Position numbers and translations under genes: made by a program. From Streptomyces sp. DvalAA-43 (GTDB lineage: Bacteria; Actinomycetota; Actinomycetes; Streptomycetales; Streptomycetaceae), in contig NZ_FMBW01000057.1 in NCBI RefSeq assembly GCF_900091725.1, positions 1 through 64,000 on the forward strand: DNA of 64,000 nt, read 5' to 3'. Within the stretch, counting starts at the first letter, position 1, and each line of letters starts with the position of its first letter. A model generated the notes under the pieces. The model did no database searches. It saw only the letters and a list, made by a program, of their open reading frames with translations, and was not told the DNA's origin. Below, piece by piece: positions 1 to 7,617 of the stretch.

Positions 1-302
1 TCACCGCCCCGTACCCGGGCACCGGTGAAGTGGCGCGCGCCGACCGGGCGTTGCCGGGCCGGGCGGTGGGGTATCCGGCCGGTGCGGCGGGGATCAGGCA
101 GTTCCTGGACATCGGCACCGGTCTGGCGGACCACACCCCCGAGGTCGCCCGGCGCACCACGCCCGACTGCCGCGTCGCGTTCGCCGGCTTCCTGGCGGGG
201 CCCGACCTGGTGGAGCCGGACCTCGTGTCGCGCGCGCACTGGCGTTCCGAGCCCGGTGCGGCGCGGGTCGCCCAGTTCGCCACGGTGGCGCGGAAGCCCT
301 GA
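1..302 (+). pseudogene. Remnant of a SAM-dependent methyltransferase (DUF574 family), internally deleted
   Basis: The reading frame is open from the left edge to a TGA at 300-302, so the 5' end lies outside the window. The translated piece runs ARADRALPGRAV, then GIRQFLDIGTGL (the SAM-binding motif I of the actinobacterial DUF574/Methyltransf_19 family), then PEVARRTTPDCRV. It jumps straight to LVEPDLVSRAHWRSE, which resembles the extreme C-terminus of that family. By comparison with the family layout, roughly 110-130 residues of the catalytic core are missing without a frameshift. I infer a non-functional deletion remnant. It lies 13 bases before the histidine kinase gene. Confidence 0.6.
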
Positions 303-315
303 CGGCGCCGGTCCG

Positions 316-1557
316 ATGCGGATACGAGACGTCCTGGCGAGAGTGCCGGGGCACGCCACGGGAACCGGCTCCCGTGGTGGAGACCTGCTCATCGCGCTGC
401 TGGTCCAGGCCGCCATGACCATGCCGTTCGTCGTGCCGCGCGCCCCGGGGCTGCCGGACGCGACGTGGACGGCGTACGGGCTGACCACCCTGATGGTGCT
501 GCCACTGGTGGCCCGCCGCCGGGCGCCGGTCGTGATCCTCGTCGCGGTGCTGGCGGCCGGTGCCCTGTACGGGTTCACCGTCGACGGGCCGGGCCAGCCG
601 CTCCCGTACACCGGCCTGGTGGCGTTCTACACGGTGGCCGAACTCTCCTCGCCGCCGAAGCGGATCGGGATCGCGGTGCTCATGGCGCTGGCGGTGGTGG
701 CCTCGGTCGGGCTCGGCAGCGACGACATGCGGGAGCTGCTCTTCTCCCTGTTCGTGTTCGCGGCGGCCTACGCCTTCGGCCGGTTCACGGTGACGCGCAG
801 GGCCTATCTGCGCGCGGTGGAGGACCGGGCCCGTCAGCTGGAGCTGACGCACCGGATCGAGGCCGAGCAGGCCGCGGCCCGCGAACGGGCCCGGATCGCC
901 CGGGAGATGCACGACATCCTGTCCCATGCGGTGAGCCTGATGATCGTGCAGGCGGAGGCCGGTCCGGTGGCGGTCCGCACGGCGCCGGAGCGTGCCGAGG
1001 CGGCCTTCGACGCGATCTCGGAGACGGGCCGCGACGCGATGGTCCAGCTGCGCCGGATGCTCGGTGTGCTGCGCGAGAACGAGGGCTCGCCGGACTCGCC
1101 GAGGGAGCCCCAGCCCGCGCTGGCCGGACTGCCCGGTCTCGTGGCGCGGGTGCGCGGCAGCGGTCCGGCGGTCTCGTACGAGGTCACGGGCCGCCCCCGC
1201 CCTCCGGGTCCGGCGGTCGAGACGACCGTCTACCGGATCGTTCAGGAGGCCCTGACGAACGTGGTCAGGCACGCGGACGCGACGACGGTCCGGATCCTGC
1301 TGGACCACGGCCCCGAGGCGCTGACCCTCACCGTCACCGATGACGGACGGGGCCCCGGCGGCGGGTCCGGGCTGGGGCTGGTCGGCATCCGGGAACGTGC
1401 CGCCGCGCACGGTGGCACGGCCCGCACCGGCGCCGGTCCGGGCGGCCGGGGGTTCCGGGTCCGGGTGACGATTCCGCGGACGCGGCAGGAGTCGGGGACG
1501 GGGACGGGGTCGCGGCAGGAACGGGAGACGGAGCAAGGGACAGGAGTGGAGAGTTGA
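316..1557 (+). CDS. Two-component sensor histidine kinase, NarL/DesK type
   Basis: Membrane sensor kinase of 413 residues. The N-terminal half holds about five hydrophobic segments (about residues 22-155) with no large extracellular loop, so it probably senses a membrane-related signal. The HisKA_3 dimerisation motif follows, with phospho-acceptor His199 in RIAREMHDILSHAVSLMI. A GHKL ATPase domain completes it (VQEALTNVVRHA N-box, TDDGRGPGG and GLGLVGIRERAAAHGG G-boxes). The ATG at 316 was chosen because the frame upstream is the methyltransferase remnant. The gene overlaps the response regulator by 3 bases at TTGA, so they are surely a cognate pair. The Gly/Thr/Arg-rich tail of about 25 residues has no recognisable function. 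Confidence 0.93.
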   Translation: MRIRDVLARVPGHATGTGSRGGDLLIALLVQAAMTMPFVVPRAPGLPDATWTAYGLTTLMVLPLVARRRAPVVILVAVLAAGALYGFTVDGPGQPLPYTGLVAFYTVAELSSPPKRIGIAVLMALAVVASVGLGSDDMRELLFSLFVFAAAYAFGRFTVTRRAYLRAVEDRARQLELTHRIEAEQAAARERARIAREMHDILSHAVSLMIVQAEAGPVAVRTAPERAEAAFDAISETGRDAMVQLRRMLGVLRENEGSPDSPREPQPALAGLPGLVARVRGSGPAVSYEVTGRPRPPGPAVETTVYRIVQEALTNVVRHADATTVRILLDHGPEALTLTVTDDGRGPGGGSGLGLVGIRERAAAHGGTARTGAGPGGRGFRVRVTIPRTRQESGTGTGSRQERETEQGTGVES

Positions 1558-2300
1558 CGATCCATGTGGTGGTGGCCGACGACCAGGAGCTGGTGCGCAG
1601 CGGCTTCGCGATGATCCTGGACGCGCAGCCGGACATCGAGGTGGTGGCCGAGGCGGGCGACGGCCGGGCGGCGGTCGAGGCGGTGCGGCGGCTGGCACCC
1701 GAGGTGGCGCTGCTCGACATCCGGATGCCCGGCACGGACGGCATCGAGGCCTGCCGCACCATCAGCGCCGAGACCGGCTGCCGGACGGTCATGCTGACCA
1801 CCTTCGACTCCGACGAGTACGTCTACGAGGCGCTGCACGCGGGCGCGAGCGGTTTCCTGCTCAAGGACGTCCGCCGCGACGACCTGGTGCACGCGGTACG
1901 GGTGGTGGCGGCCGGGGACTCGTTGCTGGCCCCTTCGGTGGCGCGCCGGCTGATCGCCGAGTACACCTCGCGCCCGCCCGCCACGGCCGTGGCACCATCG
2001 GCGCGCCTGGACGTGCTGACCACCCGGGAGCACGAGACGCTGCTGCACCTGGCCCGCGGACTGTCGAACGCGGAGATCGCGGCGGCGCTGGTCGTCAGCG
2101 AGCACACGGTGAAGACCCACGTCGGCAATGTGCTGTCCAAGCTGGGTCTGCGCGACCGGATCCAGGCGGTGATCTGTGCGTACGAGTGCGGCGTCGTCAC
2201 TCCCTCTCCGGAGGGAGGGCCTGTCTCCTCCTCCCCCGCGCAGGGGAGGCGGCCTCCCTCCGGGAAACCCCCGCTCGGGGGATCCGGCCGGGCACGCTGA
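1554..2300 (+). CDS. Response regulator, NarL/LuxR family
   Basis: Partner of the upstream histidine kinase. The receiver domain (residues 1-120) has the acidic pair Asp9/Asp10, phospho-acceptor Asp55 in ALLDIRMPG, and the Thr and Lys of the switch (MLTTFDS, FLLKDVR). A LuxR-type helix-turn-helix follows (about 155-215; LTTREHETLLHLARGL, SEHTVKTHVGNVLSKLGL). The start is TTG at 1554, overlapping the kinase stop, with AGGAG at 1543-1547. A family-typical end would fall near residue 217. The last 30 or so residues are encoded by a hairpin-rich stretch that looks like a transcription terminator, so the tail may be a read-through extension. The adjacent serine hydrolase is a plausible target. Confidence 0.93.
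   Translation: MTIHVVVADDQELVRSGFAMILDAQPDIEVVAEAGDGRAAVEAVRRLAPEVALLDIRMPGTDGIEACRTISAETGCRTVMLTTFDSDEYVYEALHAGASGFLLKDVRRDDLVHAVRVVAAGDSLLAPSVARRLIAEYTSRPPATAVAPSARLDVLTTREHETLLHLARGLSNAEIAAALVVSEHTVKTHVGNVLSKLGLRDRIQAVICAYECGVVTPSPEGGPVSSSPAQGRRPPSGKPPLGGSGRAR
2200..2281 (+). terminator. Hairpin cluster at the 3' end of the response regulator gene
   Basis: Several inverted repeats are nested here. The arm at 2208-2221 pairs with ggcctccctccgg at 2251-2263. An inner hairpin has CCTCCCC against GGGGAGG (about 2229-2248), and a small one has cccccg/cggggg (about 2269-2280). Such stacked GC hairpins are typical of Streptomyces terminators without a clear T run. Here they lie inside the open reading frame of the response regulator. 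Confidence 0.45.
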
Positions 2301-2355
2301 TCAACAGGATGGAATCCGTCAGCAGTTGAGGTTCCCACGCCGGGAGGCACCGGAC

Positions 2356-3552
2356 ATGAACACCCGCACGTCCCGCACCGTCGTCGCAGCAGCACTGGCC
2401 CTCGGCATCGCCGCGGGCCCCGCCGTACCGGCCCTGGCAGCGTCCGGTACCTCGGCCGCCCCGGGCCACGCCACGCCGGGGGCACCCGCCCGGGAGGCTC
2501 CGGACGCCGGGGCGCTGCGGGCCGCGATCCAGGGGCTCCCGAAGGACGACGCCACGGCCGCGCTGGTGCGGGTCTCGGGCACCGAGGGCGGCTGGCGGGG
2601 CAGCGCCGGGGTCCACGACCTGGTCTCCGGGCGGCCGGCGGACCCGGACGGCCGCTTCCGGGCCGGTTCGGTCACCAAGGTCTTCACGGCGGCCGTCGTG
2701 CTGCAACTGGCCGGGGAGGGCAGGCTGGGCCTGGACCGCCCGGTCCGGCGCTATCTGCCGGATCTGATCCCGGCGGCGTACGAGGACGTCACGGTGCGCC
2801 AGTTGCTGAACCACACGAGCGGCATCCCGTCCGTCGGCTCCGGCGGCGACCTGGACGACTGGTACGCACACCGCTTCGACCTCCACGACCCGGTGCGGAC
2901 CGTGCGCGAAGCCACCTCCCGGGAGCCGGACTTCGCGCCCGGCACCCAGCAGCACTACGCCAACACCGGCTACACCGTGGCCGGCCTGCTGATCGAGCGG
3001 GTCACGGGTGACACATACGCCTCGCAGGTCTCCCGCCGCGTCCTGGAGCCCCTGCGCCTGGAGGACACGTACTTCCCCGGCACCGACCCGACGATCCGCG
3101 GGCCGCACAACCACGGCTACCAGCTCTTCGGCACGGCCGGCGAGCTGCGCGATGTGACGGTGTGGGGGGCGACGGACGCCTGGGCGGCGGGGGATCTGAT
3201 CTCGACCACCGCCGACCTGGAGCGTTTCACCCGGGCGCTGTTCGGCGGGCAGGTGGTGCGGGGGCCGCTGCTCCAGGAGATGTTCACACTGCCCGACGCC
3301 TCGGTCCGCGAGTACGGCACGGGCAAGCCCGCCGCGTACAGCGCGGGGCTCTCGGTGATGCGGCTGGGCGGGCGCGAGGTCTGGGGCAAGACGGGCGGAC
3401 GCTGGGGCTACAACACGGCCGTCGCGGCCACCCGTGATCTCTCCCGGACCCTCGTCTACGACGTCAACGCGACGGACGCGAAGGGGGAAGGCATGAACCC
3501 CACGGCGATGAACATAGTGGTGGCCGCCTTCGGCGCCCCGTCGGTCGAGTGA
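2356..3552 (+). CDS. Secreted serine hydrolase (beta-lactamase class C / D,D-peptidase fold)
   Basis: Protein of 398 residues starting at ATG 2356 with GGAGG ten bases upstream. A Sec signal peptide (MNTRTSRTVVAAALALGIAA, cleavage near ALAA) is followed by a beta-lactamase (PF00144) domain. Nucleophile Ser105 lies in GSVTK, the second motif is the Tyr in QHYANTGY, and the third triad is KTGG in WGKTGGRWGYNT. These are the SxxK, YxN and KTG boxes of D-alanyl-D-alanine carboxypeptidases, esterases and class C lactamases. The substrate cannot be read from sequence. The location is extracellular. It follows the two-component genes by 55 bases and may be their target. Confidence 0.9.
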   Translation: MNTRTSRTVVAAALALGIAAGPAVPALAASGTSAAPGHATPGAPAREAPDAGALRAAIQGLPKDDATAALVRVSGTEGGWRGSAGVHDLVSGRPADPDGRFRAGSVTKVFTAAVVLQLAGEGRLGLDRPVRRYLPDLIPAAYEDVTVRQLLNHTSGIPSVGSGGDLDDWYAHRFDLHDPVRTVREATSREPDFAPGTQQHYANTGYTVAGLLIERVTGDTYASQVSRRVLEPLRLEDTYFPGTDPTIRGPHNHGYQLFGTAGELRDVTVWGATDAWAAGDLISTTADLERFTRALFGGQVVRGPLLQEMFTLPDASVREYGTGKPAAYSAGLSVMRLGGREVWGKTGGRWGYNTAVAATRDLSRTLVYDVNATDAKGEGMNPTAMNIVVAAFGAPSVE

Positions 3553-3553
3553 C

Positions 3554-4099
3554 TCAGCCCGCCGCGGCGGCCGTCGGAGCGGGCTCCGGGAGCGGGGTCC
3601 GCTCCAGGGCCTCCAGCCGCTTGATCATGCGGCGGACGACGAGCAGTGGGATCACCCCGAAGACCCCGAACGACATGTCGATGACGGACCACCAGAAGGG
3701 GATGTCACGAATGGGCCCGCAGATCAGCGCGAGCGGGATGATTCCGGCACAGGCGATCATGCCGAATTCGATGACCCAGATATTGCGGACCGGGTCGCGG
3801 TAGGGGCCGTAGAAGGCGACCGCGATGACGAGATGGGCGAAGGCCAGCCAGTCGGTGCCGTACAGCACGAAGGGGTGCTTCGCGTCGGCCTCGTCGAGGC
3901 CGACGCGGACCTTGGTGATCCACTCCATCAGCGCCGGGAAGTGCTCCGGCACGGGAGAGGCCGAGGACCTCAACAGATCCTCGGCCCAGTGGAGTTCATG
4001 GACGAGCGGGAAGGCGGTCAGCCCGCTCAGGACCAGACAGACGATAAAGGCGACCAACCACACGCGTATGCGCCTCAGCAGGGCTCTTCGCTCGCTCAT
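3554..4099 (-). CDS. Multi-pass membrane protein of unknown function
   Basis: A 181-residue protein with four predicted membrane segments: about residues 12-33 (VWLVAFIVCLVLSGLTAFPL), 84-100, 107-130 and 138-157. The loop between the first and second segments is charged (HWAEDLLRSS to VLYGTDW), and the C-terminus is cytoplasmic and Ala/Pro-rich. I do not recognise the family. The stop is one base from the stop of the convergent serine hydrolase, so there is no room for a terminator between them. A four-helix, cytoplasmic-tailed protein of this size could be a transporter subunit or a sensor, but nothing decides it. Confidence 0.8.
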   Translation of the reverse strand: MSERRALLRRIRVWLVAFIVCLVLSGLTAFPLVHELHWAEDLLRSSASPVPEHFPALMEWITKVRVGLDEADAKHPFVLYGTDWLAFAHLVIAVAFYGPYRDPVRNIWVIEFGMIACAGIIPLALICGPIRDIPFWWSVIDMSFGVFGVIPLLVVRRMIKRLEALERTPLPEPAPTAAAAG

Positions 4100-4153
4100 G
4101 TCCGCAGCGTACGCCCGCGTTTACCAGTCCTTTACGCCACCCCTCGTGCCGCT

Positions 4154-5317
4154 TCACAACCCGACGACGGAGTTCCATTTCTTCGCGAACTCGGTGCGTT
4201 CCTCGGACGTGACGTCGCGGGCGATCACGAGCCGCTTGCGCATCGCGTCGTCGGGGAAGATCAGCGGGTCCTCGGCGAGTGCGGCGGTCTCCTCGTCCTT
4301 GGCGGAGGCCAGCACCTCGCGGGCGGCCGGGACGGGGCAGACGTAGTTGACCCAGGTCGCCAGTTCGGCGGCGACCTCCGGCTCGTAGTAGTAGTCGATG
4401 AGCTTCTCCGCGTTGCGCTTGTGGCGCGCGAGGTTGGGGATCATCAGCGATTCCGACCAGAGTTCGGCCCCCTCCTCGGGGACGACGAACTCGATCTCCG
4501 GGTTGTCGGCCTGGAGCTGGATGACGTCGCCGGAGTAGGCCTGGCAGGCGAGCACATCGCCGGTCGACAGGTCCTTGATGTAGTCGTTGCCGGTGAACCG
4601 GCGGATGTGCCGCTTCCGCACCAGCTTCTCGACCTGCTCGCACACCTGGTAGAAGTCGTCCCGCTGCCAGCGGGTGATGTCGACGCCGTTGCCCTGCATC
4701 AGCAGGGCGAAGGACTCGTCGAGCCCGGACAGCAGCGTCACCTTGCCGCGCAGGTCGTCCGCCCACAGGTCGCTCAGGTGCTTGATCTCGCGGCCGAGCT
4801 TCTTGCGGTTGTACGCGATGCCGGTGATCCCGGACTGCCAGGGGACGCTGTGCGTCCGGCCCTTGTCGAAGGCGGGCGACCGCAGCTGCGGGTCCAGGTA
4901 TTTGGCGACGTTCGGCTGCTTCGCCCGGTCCATCTCCTGCACCCAGCCCAGCCGTACGAACCGGGCGGACATCCAGTCGCTGATGACGATCAGGTCGCGG
5001 CCGGTCTGCTGGTGGTTCATCAGCGCCGGGCTGATCTTCCCGAAGAACTCGTCGTTGTCGTTGATCTCCTCGGTGTACGTCACGGAGATCCCGGTCCGCC
5101 TGCTGAACCCGTCGAGGGTGGGCCGCTTCGACGCGTCCTTGTCGTCGGTGTCGATGTAGAGGGGCCAGTTCGCGAAGTGCAGGGTGTGGTCGCTCGCCGA
5201 GGTGTCGCGTCCGGCACGGTCACCGGGCTTCACATAGGCGGCGGGCACTCCGCAGCCGGCCAGCGCGGCACCGGCCGTCGTGGCTCCGAGGGCGCGCAGC
5301 AGGGACCGGCGGGACAT
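4154..5317 (-). CDS. Polyamine ABC transporter substrate-binding lipoprotein (PotD-like)
   Basis: 387-residue periplasmic-binding-protein fold of the spermidine/putrescine family. It begins with a twin-arginine signal (MSRRSLLRALG) ending in a lipobox, LAGC (Cys near residue 22), so it should be exported folded and lipid-anchored. The mature part starts TLHFANWPLYIDTD, the usual PotD opening, and contains EINDNDEFFGKISPAL and the Trp-rich ligand loops. The ATG at 5317 was preferred because it puts the RR pair four residues in; a GTG eight codons upstream is possible. It lies downstream of the aminoaldehyde dehydrogenase on the same strand. No permease or ATPase gene is adjacent. Confidence 0.85.
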   Translation of the reverse strand: MSRRSLLRALGATTAGAALAGCGVPAAYVKPGDRAGRDTSASDHTLHFANWPLYIDTDDKDASKRPTLDGFSRRTGISVTYTEEINDNDEFFGKISPALMNHQQTGRDLIVISDWMSARFVRLGWVQEMDRAKQPNVAKYLDPQLRSPAFDKGRTHSVPWQSGITGIAYNRKKLGREIKHLSDLWADDLRGKVTLLSGLDESFALLMQGNGVDITRWQRDDFYQVCEQVEKLVRKRHIRRFTGNDYIKDLSTGDVLACQAYSGDVIQLQADNPEIEFVVPEEGAELWSESLMIPNLARHKRNAEKLIDYYYEPEVAAELATWVNYVCPVPAAREVLASAKDEETAALAEDPLIFPDDAMRKRLVIARDVTSEERTEFAKKWNSVVGL

Positions 5318-5457
5318 GGGGTTCTTCGGGGTTGCTCGCACCTGCGCAGGATGCCCGTCGGCCGGCGGGGCGGGCAATGGACCAACCGTCCAGCGGCACG
5401 CACTCCGTCCGCACACCCTGTCGATGCCCGGGGGCGGATCGGTGCCGGGGAACGGGA

Positions 5458-5485
5458 ACGGCCCCGGGCGGGCGCCCGGGGCCGT
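5458..5485 (-). terminator. Perfect 12-bp hairpin after the aldehyde dehydrogenase gene
   Basis: acggccccgggc (5458-5469) and its exact complement (5474-5485) flank a 4-base loop. It lies 20 bases beyond the dehydrogenase stop and ahead of the potD-like start. No T run follows, as is usual in this genus. It may only partly separate the two genes. Confidence 0.6.
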
Positions 5486-5505
5486 GACCTGCCCGCTGAC
5501 GGGAA

Positions 5506-6945
5506 TCAGTCGTCGAGCGAGGTCATGACGTGCTTGATGCGGGTGTAGTCCTCGAAGCCGTAGGCGGAGAGGTCCTTGCCGTAGCCGGACTTCTTGAAGC
5601 CGCCGTGCGGCATCTCGGCGACGAGCGGGATGTGGGTGTTGATCCACACGCAGCCGAAGTCGAGGTTCTTGGACATCCGCATGGCGCGGGCGTGGTCCTT
5701 GGTCCACACCGAGGACGCCAGGGCGTACTCGACGCCGTTGGCGTACTCCACGGCCTGAGCCTCGTCGGTGAACTTCTGGACGGTGATGACCGGGCCGAAT
5801 ACCTCGTTCTGGACGATCTCGTCGTCCTGCTTGAGGCCGGAGACGACGGTCGGGGCGTAGAAGTAGCCCTTGTCGCCGACCCGGTGGCCGCCCGCCTCGA
5901 CCTTGGCGTGGGCGGGGAGCCGCTCGATGAAGCCGCTGACCTGCTTCAGCTGGTTGGCGTTGTTGAGGGGGCCGTACAGCACGTCCTCGTCGTCCGGCTG
6001 CCCCGTCTTGGTGTCGGCGGCGGCCTTGGCGAGCGCGGTGACGAACTCGTCGTGGATGGACTCGTGGACCAGGACGCGGGTCGCGGCCGTACAGTCCTGG
6101 CCGGCGTTGAAGTAGCCCGCGACGGAGATGCCCTCGACGGCCTTGGCGATGTCGGTGTCCTCGAAGACGACGACCGGGGCCTTGCCGCCGAGCTCCAGGT
6201 GGACCCGCTTGACGTCCTTGGCGGCGGACTCGGCGACCTGCATGCCGGCCCGTACCGAACCGGTGATGGAGGCCATCGCCGGAGTCGGGTGCTCGACCAT
6301 CGCGCGGCCGGTGTCCCGGTCGCCGCAGATGACGTTGAAGACGCCCTTGGGCAGGATCTGGCCGATGATCTCGGCGATCAGCACGGTCGACGCCGGGGTG
6401 GTGTCGGACGGCTTGATGACGACGGTGTTGCCCGCGGCGAGCGCCGGGGCGAACTTCCAGACGGCCATCATCATCGGGTAGTTCCACGGCGCGACCTGCG
6501 CGCAGACGCCGACCGGCTCGCGCCGGATGATGGAGGTGAGGCCCTCCATGTACTCGCCGGCCGAGCGGCCTTCGAGCATCCGCGCCGCACCCGCGAAGAA
6601 GCGGATCTGGTCCACCATCGGGGGGACCTCTTCGGTGCGGGTGAGTTCGAGCGGCTTGCCGGTGTTCTCCGACTCGGCGGCGATGAGGTCCTCGGCGCGC
6701 TCCTCGAAGGCGTCCGCGATCTTCAGCAGGGCCTTCTGGCGCTCGGCGGGCGTGGCATCGCGCCAGGCGGGGAAAGCGGCCGCGGCGGCGTCCATCGCGG
6801 CATCGACATCGGCCTGTCCCGAGAGCGGCGAGGTCGCGTAGACCTCCTCCGTCACCGGGTTGACCACGTCGATGGTCCGCCCGTCAGCGGCGTCCCGGAA
6901 CTCTCCGTTGATGTAGTTGCGCAGACGGCGCACCTCGGTGGTCAC
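5506..6945 (-). CDS. Gamma-aminobutyraldehyde dehydrogenase (ALDH superfamily)
   Basis: 479-residue NAD(P)-dependent aldehyde dehydrogenase. It carries the ALDH signatures: the general-base Glu in LELGGKAPVVVF and the catalytic Cys in YFNAGQDCTAATRVLVHE, plus APWNYPMMMAVWKFAPALAAGN. The GQDCTA context is typical of the prr/PatD-like enzymes that oxidise 4-aminobutanal, from putrescine, to GABA. The GTG at 6945 has an ideal AGGAGG seven to eight bases upstream; upstream in-frame ATGs have none. The neighbouring PotD-like lipoprotein, Lrp regulator and aminotransferase support a polyamine catabolic role. A -10-like element (agagta on plus, 6987-6992) fits a promoter for this gene. Confidence 0.88.
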   Translation of the reverse strand: MTTEVRRLRNYINGEFRDAADGRTIDVVNPVTEEVYATSPLSGQADVDAAMDAAAAAFPAWRDATPAERQKALLKIADAFEERAEDLIAAESENTGKPLELTRTEEVPPMVDQIRFFAGAARMLEGRSAGEYMEGLTSIIRREPVGVCAQVAPWNYPMMMAVWKFAPALAAGNTVVIKPSDTTPASTVLIAEIIGQILPKGVFNVICGDRDTGRAMVEHPTPAMASITGSVRAGMQVAESAAKDVKRVHLELGGKAPVVVFEDTDIAKAVEGISVAGYFNAGQDCTAATRVLVHESIHDEFVTALAKAAADTKTGQPDDEDVLYGPLNNANQLKQVSGFIERLPAHAKVEAGGHRVGDKGYFYAPTVVSGLKQDDEIVQNEVFGPVITVQKFTDEAQAVEYANGVEYALASSVWTKDHARAMRMSKNLDFGCVWINTHIPLVAEMPHGGFKKSGYGKDLSAYGFEDYTRIKHVMTSLDD

Positions 6946-7001
6946 AACCACCCCTCCTGTCGACACGTCCAATGGATGAGATGCCCAGAGTAGTCGTTCG
7001 G

Positions 7002-7017
7002 ATGTCGCTTTCGACAT
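7002..7017. promoter_or_regulatory. 16-bp perfect palindrome in the divergent promoter region
   Basis: ATGTCG-CTTT-CGACAT lies between the divergent dehydrogenase and Lrp-family genes. It sits about nine bases upstream of the TACTCT -10-like box of the dehydrogenase on minus, where the -35 element should be. This is a classic repressor position. The natural candidate to bind it is the adjacent Lrp/AsnC protein, but that is inference. Confidence 0.4.
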
Positions 7018-7123
7018 GCCCAACCGCTGTGAACTTCGGATTCAGTGAGATCCGGACCCTCAAACAACGAATTTCATCGATCTGGGGTTGCCAGACAGAC
7101 GAGTCCCGGTGCACAGTGGATGC

Positions 7124-7615
7124 GTGGCCAGTCGCAGCGCAGACTCCAGGACCGGGAACGGATCGTCACCAGCGGTCGATGCCGTCTCCCTCGCAATCAT
7201 CGAGCAGCTCCAGGAGGACGGACGCCGTCCGTACGCCGCGATCGGCAAGGCCGTCGGCCTCTCCGAGGCGGCCGTGCGGCAGCGCGTCCAGAAGCTGCTC
7301 GATCAGGGCGTGATGCAGATCGTCGCCGTCACCGATCCCCTCACCGTGGGGTTCCGGCGGCAGGCGATGGTCGGCATCAATGTCGAGGGAGACCTCGACC
7401 CCGTCGCCGAGGCGCTGTCGGCCATGGCCGAGTGCGAGTACGTGGTGATGACCGCGGGCTCCTTCGACCTGATGGTGGAGATCGTCTGCGAGGACGACGA
7501 CCACCTGCTGGAAACGATCAACAAACGCATCCGGGCCCTCCCCGGCGTGCGCTCCACCGAGAGCTTTGTGTACCTGAAGCTCAAGAAGCAGACCTATATG
7601 TGGGGAACCCGATAG
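7124..7615 (+). CDS. Lrp/AsnC family transcriptional regulator
   Basis: 163-residue feast/famine regulator. The N-terminal winged helix-turn-helix (about residues 15-65; SLAIIEQLQEDGRRPYAAIG, GLSEAAVRQRVQKLLD) is followed by a RAM effector domain (about 75-160; GFRRQAMVGINVEGD to FDLMVEIVCEDDDHLLETI). The GTG at 7124 gives the usual family length. It is divergent from the aminobutyraldehyde dehydrogenase and ends two bases before the aminotransferase start, so it is co-transcribed with the enzyme. It probably senses a polyamine-derived amine or amino acid and controls both arms of the cluster. Confidence 0.9.
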   Translation: MASRSADSRTGNGSSPAVDAVSLAIIEQLQEDGRRPYAAIGKAVGLSEAAVRQRVQKLLDQGVMQIVAVTDPLTVGFRRQAMVGINVEGDLDPVAEALSAMAECEYVVMTAGSFDLMVEIVCEDDDHLLETINKRIRALPGVRSTESFVYLKLKKQTYMWGTR

Positions 7616-7617
7616 CC

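Noticed and set aside
94..1698. Long antisense frame over the histidine kinase gene, with further antisense frames over the dehydrogenase, aminotransferase and glnD genes
   Set aside because: All have Arg/Pro/Gly-rich translations typical of the opposite strand of high-GC genes. The sense genes are supported by motifs.
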